A stretch of 62,252 bases of DNA from Actinomadura physcomitrii. Its GTDB lineage: Bacteria > Actinomycetota > Actinomycetes > Streptosporangiales > Streptosporangiaceae. Location: positions 1-62,252 of the forward strand of contig NZ_WBMS02000056.1 of NCBI RefSeq assembly GCF_008923205.2. Reading direction: 5' to 3'. The notes beneath the pieces were generated by a model. The model saw only the letters and a program-made list of their open reading frames with translations, had not been told where the DNA came from and ran no database searches. Positions 57,431-62,252 of the stretch are shown here, piece after piece; position 1 is the stretch's first letter; every line of letters begins with the position of its first letter. Made by a program: the position numbers and the translations under genes.

Positions 57431-59176
57431 ATGCCCGATCCGCAACTCGTACTCGCCGCCCGGGTCCAGGACGCGCTGAGCGCCGCCTTCGGACCGTCGT
57501 ACGCGGACGCCGACCCGGTCATCCGGCCGTCGCAGTTCGCCGACCTTCAGGCCAACGTGGCACTGCCGCTGGCCAAGAAGCTGGGCCGAAAGCCGCGCGA
57601 GGTGGCCGACGAGATCGTGGGGCACCTCGACGTCGGTGACGTCGTGGCGGACGTGCAGGTCAGCGGGCCGGGCTTCATCAACCTGACGCTCAGCGACACC
57701 TGGATCGCCGGCGAGGCGCAGCGGGCCCTGCGGGACGCGCGGCTCGGCGTTCCCGCGACGGACGCGCCGCAGAAGGTCGTCGTCGAGTACTCCTCGCCGA
57801 ACGTGGCGAAGGAGATGCACGTCGGGCACCTGCGGACGACGATCGTCGGCGACGCGATCGCCCGCATCCTGGACTTCCTCGGCCACGACGTGGTCCGCGA
57901 CAACCACGTCGGCGACTGGGGCACCCCGTTCGGGATGCTCATCGAGCACCTGCTCGACCTCGGCGAGGACGCCGCCGCGCGGGACGACTCGTCCGTCAGC
58001 GACCTCACCGCCTTCTACCAGGCGGCCCGGGCGAAGTTCGACGGCGACGAGGGGTTCGCCGACCGGTCCCGCAGGCGGGTCGTCGCGCTCCAGGCGGGCG
58101 ACCCCGAGACGCTGCGGCTCTGGAACGTCCTCGTGGACGTGTCCAAGCGGTACTTCAACTCCGTCTACGGGATGCTCGGCGTCACCCTCACCGACGACGA
58201 CATCAAGGGCGAGAGCTTCTACAACGACCTGCTCGCCCCGACCGTCCAGGAGCTGGAGGACAAGGACATCGCGGTGATCAGCGACGGGGCGCTGTGCGCG
58301 TTCCCGCCGGGCTTCACCGGCCGGGAGGGCGAGCCGCTCCCGGTGATCATCCGCAAGAGCGACGGCGGCTACAACTACTCCACCACCGACCTCGCCACGA
58401 TCCGGTACCGGGTCGACACCGAGCACGTCGACCGGATGGTCTACGTGGTGGGCGCGCCGCAGTCGCTGCACTTCCAGATGGTGTTCGCGGTCGCGCGGAT
58501 GGCCGGCTGGCTGAACGACGACGTCGCCGCCGAGCACGCGCAGATCGGCAACGTCCTCGGCACCGACGGCAAGATCCTGCGGACCCGCGCGGGCGGCACC
58601 GTCAAGCTCTCCGAACTGCTGGAGGAGGCCGTCGAGCGGGCCGGGACGGTGTTCGACGAGATCCAGCACGACGAGCCGTTCGACGACGCGACCCGCGCCG
58701 CGATCGTCCGGGACGTCGGCATCGGCGCGGTCAAGTACGCCGACCTGTCCGTGGCGCGCGACAGCGAGTACGTCTTCGACTTCGACCGGATGATCTCCTT
58801 CAACGGCAAGACCGGCCCGTACCTGCAGTACGCCGCCGCGCGGATCCGGTCGATCTTCCGCAGGGGCGGCCTCGCCCCGGACGAGGCGGCCGGCCCGATC
58901 GCCGTCGCCGACCCGGCCGAGCGGGCGCTGGCCCTGCGGCTGCTCGGCTTCGGCGCGGCCGTGGAGCAGGCCGGCGCGACCGCCGAGCCGCACAAGCTGG
59001 CGGGCTACATCTACTCGGTCGCCGACGCCTACACGACCTTCTACGAGAACTGCCCGGTCCTGAAGGCCCCGGACGAGGCGACCAAGGCGTCCCGCCTGGC
59101 CCTGTGCGCCGCCACGCTTCGCACCCTCACCACCGGCCTGCACCTCCTCGGCGTCCCGACCCCGGAGCGCATGTAG
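57431..59176 (+). CDS. argS: arginyl-tRNA synthetase
   Basis: 581 residues, full length. The N-terminal Add1 domain includes FADLQANVALPLAKKLG and SGPGFINLTLS. The HIGH-type signature SSPNVAKEMHVGHLR is at 121-135, and GTDGKILRTRAGGTVKLSEL replaces the KMSKS motif, as is normal for ArgRS. The anticodon-binding helices follow to the end TGLHLLGVPTPERM. ATG lies six bases after TAGCCT, so the mRNA is probably leaderless. Confidence 0.95.
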   Translation: MPDPQLVLAARVQDALSAAFGPSYADADPVIRPSQFADLQANVALPLAKKLGRKPREVADEIVGHLDVGDVVADVQVSGPGFINLTLSDTWIAGEAQRALRDARLGVPATDAPQKVVVEYSSPNVAKEMHVGHLRTTIVGDAIARILDFLGHDVVRDNHVGDWGTPFGMLIEHLLDLGEDAAARDDSSVSDLTAFYQAARAKFDGDEGFADRSRRRVVALQAGDPETLRLWNVLVDVSKRYFNSVYGMLGVTLTDDDIKGESFYNDLLAPTVQELEDKDIAVISDGALCAFPPGFTGREGEPLPVIIRKSDGGYNYSTTDLATIRYRVDTEHVDRMVYVVGAPQSLHFQMVFAVARMAGWLNDDVAAEHAQIGNVLGTDGKILRTRAGGTVKLSELLEEAVERAGTVFDEIQHDEPFDDATRAAIVRDVGIGAVKYADLSVARDSEYVFDFDRMISFNGKTGPYLQYAAARIRSIFRRGGLAPDEAAGPIAVADPAERALALRLLGFGAAVEQAGATAEPHKLAGYIYSVADAYTTFYENCPVLKAPDEATKASRLALCAATLRTLTTGLHLLGVPTPERM

Positions 59177-59181
59177 CGAGG

Positions 59182-60123
59182 TCAGTGCGCCGGAGCGGGC
59201 TGCGACGGGGCGGGCTGCGCCGCGTCGGCGGACAGGCCCCGCCTTTCGCGGGCGGCCTGCTCGCGGACGGCGGGGACGACCTCCAGCGCGAAGACCGGAA
59301 GCTGCCCGGGGTCGCCGCCGAACAGGAACGTGTCGACGCCGTGCCCCACGGCCAGCTCCGTCATCTCGTAGACCCACTGCTGCGGCGGGCCGTGCAGGAA
59401 GCCGCGCGAGTCGCGCGCGTCGATGGACCCTTCGAGCAGGTAGACGCGGCGCAGCTCGGACGGGGCGCGCCCCGCCCGGGCGGCCGCGTCGTCGAGGCGG
59501 CGCTGCCCCTCGGCGAGCCGCTTCGGCGGGACCGCCGACGACGGAGCGATCCAGCCGTCGGCGACCCGGCCCGCGAGGTCGAGCGCCCGCGGCCCGGTCA
59601 CCCCGAACCAGATCCCGATCTGGTGCGCGGGCGCCGGCCCCGCCTGCGAGGCGGCGAACCGGTGGTGCTCGCCCTGGAAGCGCAGCCCGTTCTGGTCGCT
59701 CCAGTGCAGCCGGATGATCTGCACCGCCTCCTCCAGGGAGCGGCGCGCGGCGGCGGGGCCGAGCCGCCGTCCGCCGTAGGCCTCCACGCCGTCCCAGGAC
59801 ATGCCGGCGCCGAGCCCGAGCTCCACGCGGCCGCCGTTCAGCGCGTCCATCGTGGCGAGCGCCTTCGCCAGCAGCGCGGGCGGCCGCAGCGGCAGGCACG
59901 CCACGGCGGGCAGCACCCGGATCCGGGACGTGACGGCCAGCGCCGTCGCCATCAGCGTCAGCGCGTCGGCGGTGTCGCGCAGGTACGGGCGGTCCCGGAC
60001 ACCGAGCAGGTCGAGCCCGTACCGGTCCGCGTCCTGCGCGATGCGGACCAGCGGGGCGGACGCGTCCGGCGCCAGCGACAGGCCGAAGCGCAGCCCCGCC
60101 CGCCGGGTGAGGGGCTGCGTCAC
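59182..60123 (-). CDS. LLM-class F420-dependent oxidoreductase-like protein
   Basis: 313 residues with a bacterial luciferase-like TIM barrel: FGLSLAPDASAPLVRIAQDA, LPAVACLPLRPPALLAKALA and RVELGLGAGM in the usual order. The LPLRPPALLAK and LGLGAGMSW segments are characteristic of LLM F420 enzymes. GTG overlaps the stop of the DUF2630 gene by four bases. The C-terminus is Ala/Pro-rich. Substrate unknown. Confidence 0.88.
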   Translation of the reverse strand: MTQPLTRRAGLRFGLSLAPDASAPLVRIAQDADRYGLDLLGVRDRPYLRDTADALTLMATALAVTSRIRVLPAVACLPLRPPALLAKALATMDALNGGRVELGLGAGMSWDGVEAYGGRRLGPAAARRSLEEAVQIIRLHWSDQNGLRFQGEHHRFAASQAGPAPAHQIGIWFGVTGPRALDLAGRVADGWIAPSSAVPPKRLAEGQRRLDDAAARAGRAPSELRRVYLLEGSIDARDSRGFLHGPPQQWVYEMTELAVGHGVDTFLFGGDPGQLPVFALEVVPAVREQAARERRGLSADAAQPAPSQPAPAH

Positions 60124-60371
60124 TGCAGGTACCCCTCGACCTCGTCCGGCGGGCGGACGTGCGCGTCCGCGTCGCCGGGGTCGGTGCCCGCGTCGATCCG
60201 GGCCCGGCGGCGGCGCAGCAGGTCCCAGCACTGGTCGAGGGCCACCTCGAGGTTCTCCAGCCGCCGGTGCTCCTCGTCGCGGTCCAGGTCGCCGTGCTGG
60301 TAGCGGTCGCGCAGCCGCTGCTCCTCGCCGACGTACTCGTCGATGCGCGCCAGGATGTCCTTCTCGTCCAA
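60120..60371 (-). CDS. DUF2630 family protein
   Basis: 83 residues from TTG at 60371 (GGGAGA five bases upstream). EKDILARIDEYVGEEQRLRD and RRLENLEVALDQCWDLLRRR match DUF2630, a short helical family of unknown function common in actinobacteria. It overlaps the downstream oxidoreductase gene by four bases, so the two form an operon. Confidence 0.88.
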   Translation of the reverse strand: MDEKDILARIDEYVGEEQRLRDRYQHGDLDRDEEHRRLENLEVALDQCWDLLRRRRARIDAGTDPGDADAHVRPPDEVEGYLQ

Positions 60372-60414
60372 TGAATCTCCCGTAAGGCGGCCGTGGTGGA
60401 TCCCCGGCCGGCGG

Positions 60415-60470
60415 TGTGCGCGCACGGCCGGCTGTGTTGCACGGTCGGCTGTGTGCGCGCACGGCCGGCT
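60415..60470. repeat. three-unit tandem repeat upstream of the DUF2630 gene
   Basis: TGTGCGCGCACGGCCGGCT occurs at 60415-60433 and again at 60452-60470, with a diverged middle unit (GTGTTGCACGGTCGGCT) between. Each unit contains GTGCGCGCAC, a small palindrome. Confidence 0.6.
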
Positions 60471-60512
60471 CCACCCGCGCCCGTGCGCCGGTACCGGCCG
60501 GGCGCGGGCGGG

Positions 60513-61439
60513 TCAGCGCCGGCCGGCGTCGGTGAGGCCGGTCAGGAACCCGCCGTCCGTGCTGGTCGAGTGCTGCAGGCCGTTGGAGGTCCTGGGCTCG
60601 GCCATCGGTCCGGCGGGCGGCGCCGCGGCGGCCGTCTCGGCGGTCCGGCGGGCCGTCGCCCCGCCCGCTCGCGGACGGGTCGAGGCGGCCTTGGCGGCCC
60701 CGGACGCGCTCGTCTTGCGGGCCGTGCCGGACGAGCGGGACGTGCCGCTCTTGCGGGCGGTGCCGCTCCGGGTGCTCGCGGTCGTCCGGGACGAGGACGC
60801 GGTGGACTTGCGCGCGGCGCTGGTCCGCGGCTTGGCCGTCGCCTTCTTCGCGGTGGCCGGCCGGGTCTTGGACGCCGTGCTCTTGCGCGCCGTCGACTTC
60901 GGCGAGGTCACCCGCGCCGACGCCGTGGACCGCGAGCGGCTCGCCGCCGAGGTGGTCTTGCGGGCCGTCCCGGACGACGTGCTCTTGCGCGCGGTCGTGC
61001 CGCTCCTGCTCTTGGACGCCGTGGCCGCCTTCTGCTTGGCCATGTCCTTCGCCGCGGCGTTCATCGCCTTGGCGGCGTCGGTCATCGCCTTCGTGGCGGT
61101 GGTCATGGCCTTGGTCATCGCGGTCATGGCCTTGGCCGACGAGGACGCCTTGGTCGCCACCGACTTCATCTGCGTGGCGGCGGCCTTGGCCTGGTCGGCG
61201 GCCTTGGTGACGCGCGTCGACGCCGCCGTGGACGTCCGGCTCGACGCGGCGCTGGTCCGCTTCGCCGGAGTCTTCCTCGCGGTCGAGCGGCTGGTGGTGG
61301 ACCTCGACGGCGACTTGGCGGCCGAGGTGCTCTTGGTGGCCGTCTTCTTGGCGGCCGTGGACTTGTTCGCCGTGGTGCTCTTCGTACGACCGGCCGTACC
61401 TCGGCTCGTCGTCGTACGCGATGCGGTCTTGGTAGGCAC
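60513..61439 (-). CDS. histone H1-like basic Lys/Ala/Ser/Thr-rich protein
   Basis: 308 residues, almost free of hydrophobic core. About 80 percent of the chain is Lys, Arg, Ala, Ser and Thr in TARKSTSS/TAKKAT-type repeats, as in histone H1 tails and HupS/HU C-tails. The centre (about 103-137) has five exact heptads K-A-M-x-x-x-x (K103, K110, K117, K124, K131), an amphipathic Met-rich helix. The last 30 residues are non-basic. There is no HU or other domain. GTG 61439 has GGGGGG upstream. It would bind DNA or RNA nonspecifically in the nucleoid. Confidence 0.75.
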   Translation of the reverse strand: MPTKTASRTTTSRGTAGRTKSTTANKSTAAKKTATKSTSAAKSPSRSTTSRSTARKTPAKRTSAASSRTSTAASTRVTKAADQAKAAATQMKSVATKASSSAKAMTAMTKAMTTATKAMTDAAKAMNAAAKDMAKQKAATASKSRSGTTARKSTSSGTARKTTSAASRSRSTASARVTSPKSTARKSTASKTRPATAKKATAKPRTSAARKSTASSSRTTASTRSGTARKSGTSRSSGTARKTSASGAAKAASTRPRAGGATARRTAETAAAAPPAGPMAEPRTSNGLQHSTSTDGGFLTGLTDAGRR

Positions 61440-61523
61440 TGATCTACCCCCCGTGATGATCAGTTACGGGGGGTTCTATTCCACCGTTCGTGACGCTCTA
61501 CACACTCCGCGGCATTTCCGCTT

Positions 61524-62252
61524 TCAGACGCCCACCGGGTGCCACACCGTCTTGGTCTCCAGGAACGCCGTCATGCGTGTGGTTGTGGGGTCTTTGGTCC
61601 AGTCGTCGGCGGCGCGGAAGACGCGTTTGAGGTTTCCGGCGGCTCTGTCTTCGAGTTCTTGGACGTGTTCGTCGGGGATGCCGGTGAGGTCGATGGCGTT
61701 GACGTCCATGTGGGAGGTGAGCCAGGGGGCGAGTTCGGTGCGGTGTCCGGTGAGGATATTGACCACGCCGGCGGGCAGGTCGGAGGTGGCCAGTACCTCG
61801 GCGAGGGTGATCGCGGCCAGCGGTGCGGGCTGGGAGGCGACCACGACGGTGGTGTTGCCGGTGACGATCGCGGGCGCGAGTACCGATACCAGGCCCAGCA
61901 GCGGCGAGTCGGGCGCGATGACGGCGACGACACCGGCCGGTTCGGGGCTGGAGAAGTTGAAGTAGGGTCCGGCGACGGGGTTGGCGGCGCCGGCGACGGC
62001 GCCGATCTTGTCAGCCCAGCCGGCGTACCAGACCCACCGGTCGATCGCCGCGTCCACCTGCGCGGCGGCCTGGGGTTTGGAGGTGCCGGTGTGGCGGACT
62101 TCGGCGGTGAACTGGTCGCGGCGTCCTTCCAGTATCTCGGCGATGCGGTAGAGGATCTGCGCGCGGTTGTAGGCGGTGCGCCCCGCCCAGCCGCCGAACG
62201 CCGTGCGGGCGGCGGCGACCGCGTCACGGACGTCTTTGCGGGACGCCTGGGC
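61524..62252 (-). CDS. aldehyde dehydrogenase-like protein, probable pseudoenzyme, N-terminus outside window
   Basis: 243 residues are visible and the start lies beyond the right edge. The ALDH cofactor half is recognisable: GGWAGRTAYNRAQILYRIAE, SSPEPAGVVAVIAPDSPLLG, LPAGVVNILTGH and IDLTGIP. The chain stops soon after AAGNLKRVF, where ALDH would have the LELGGK glutamate, and the catalytic Cys half is absent. No cysteine is present in the visible part. It may be the non-catalytic partner seen beside a full ALDH in some actinobacterial operons. The next gene upstream is not in the window. Confidence 0.7.
   Translation of the reverse strand, partial: AQASRKDVRDAVAAARTAFGGWAGRTAYNRAQILYRIAEILEGRRDQFTAEVRHTGTSKPQAAAQVDAAIDRWVWYAGWADKIGAVAGAANPVAGPYFNFSSPEPAGVVAVIAPDSPLLGLVSVLAPAIVTGNTTVVVASQPAPLAAITLAEVLATSDLPAGVVNILTGHRTELAPWLTSHMDVNAIDLTGIPDEHVQELEDRAAGNLKRVFRAADDWTKDPTTTRMTAFLETKTVWHPVGV

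Noticed and set aside
57056..60442. 1128-residue open frame on the minus strand over argS and the oxidoreductase
   Set aside because: Mostly Arg/Gly/Val low-complexity, opposite argS; the real genes fully explain the region.
60343..61965. 540-residue frame on the plus strand over the H1-like gene
   Set aside because: The Ala/Val/Leu-rich translation is the complement of Lys/Ala/Ser/Thr codons and has no start signal.

Overview
This is about 62 kb of very GC-rich DNA with dense genes, frequent GTG/TTG starts and strong third-position GC bias. The gene families (ESX-type secretion, XRE/DUF397 pairs, SpoIIE/STAS/HATPase partner-switching proteins, ANTAR, SpoOM, a Streptomyces-type subtilisin inhibitor, a SigR-type ECF sigma factor, a F420-type oxidoreductase) point to a filamentous, probably sporulating actinobacterium. 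Actinomadura/Thermomonosporaceae or a near relative in the Streptosporangiales fits best. The genus is an inference; the phylum is not in doubt. No rRNA, tRNA, CRISPR array or intact transposase was seen.

Layout. 0-9 kb: type VII secretion core (two WXG100 substrates, EccB, EccD, EccC, mycosin protease), arranged as divergent blocks. 9-14.3 kb: a small ORF behind a SigR-type promoter, a membrane Ser/Thr kinase, a DUF397/XRE pair, and a HATPase plus a STAS anti-anti-sigma factor behind a sigma-B-like promoter. 14.5-20.3 kb: a split-function pair of M16 peptidases, a SpoOM protein with a very long Pro/Gly tail, and a DHFR-like reductase. 20.3-21.1 kb: a decayed non-coding stretch. 21-29.7 kb: MFS exporter/TetR pair, three unfamiliar proteins, a PAS/SpoIIE-like/HATPase protein and a second TetR. 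30-35.7 kb: an orphan SigR/SigH-like sigma factor, an SSI protease inhibitor, a CBS protein, an ANTAR protein, a PAS-GAF-PP2C phosphatase and a small membrane protein. 35.7-38.9 kb: two prolyl-tRNA synthetases of different evolutionary classes, back to back.

39.8-45 kb is a compact operon with a sugar-nucleotide epimerase, three glycosyltransferases and two unknown proteins. Further on come YceI, VanW, a PAP2-diacylglycerol-kinase fusion, and at 48.8-50.6 kb a two-gene ABC exporter of the TagGH/Wzm-Wzt class. Together these suggest assembly and export of a cell-surface polysaccharide or glycolipid. 50.6-62.2 kb: PEBP protein, remnants of an ArsR regulator and an MFS transporter, a KamA-like radical SAM aminomutase, a DUF998/hydrolase/lipoprotein operon, plsX, argS, an LLM-class oxidoreductase, a histone-H1-like basic protein and the end of an ALDH-like protein without a catalytic cysteine.

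The strongest leads are the paired prolyl-tRNA synthetases, the glycan operon with its two unknown genes, the unusual KamA-like enzyme, the H1-like protein with exact heptads, the SSI inhibitor with a glutamine at P1, and a recurring leaderless promoter architecture (a TANNNT box 6-7 nt before the start codon) at seven genes.
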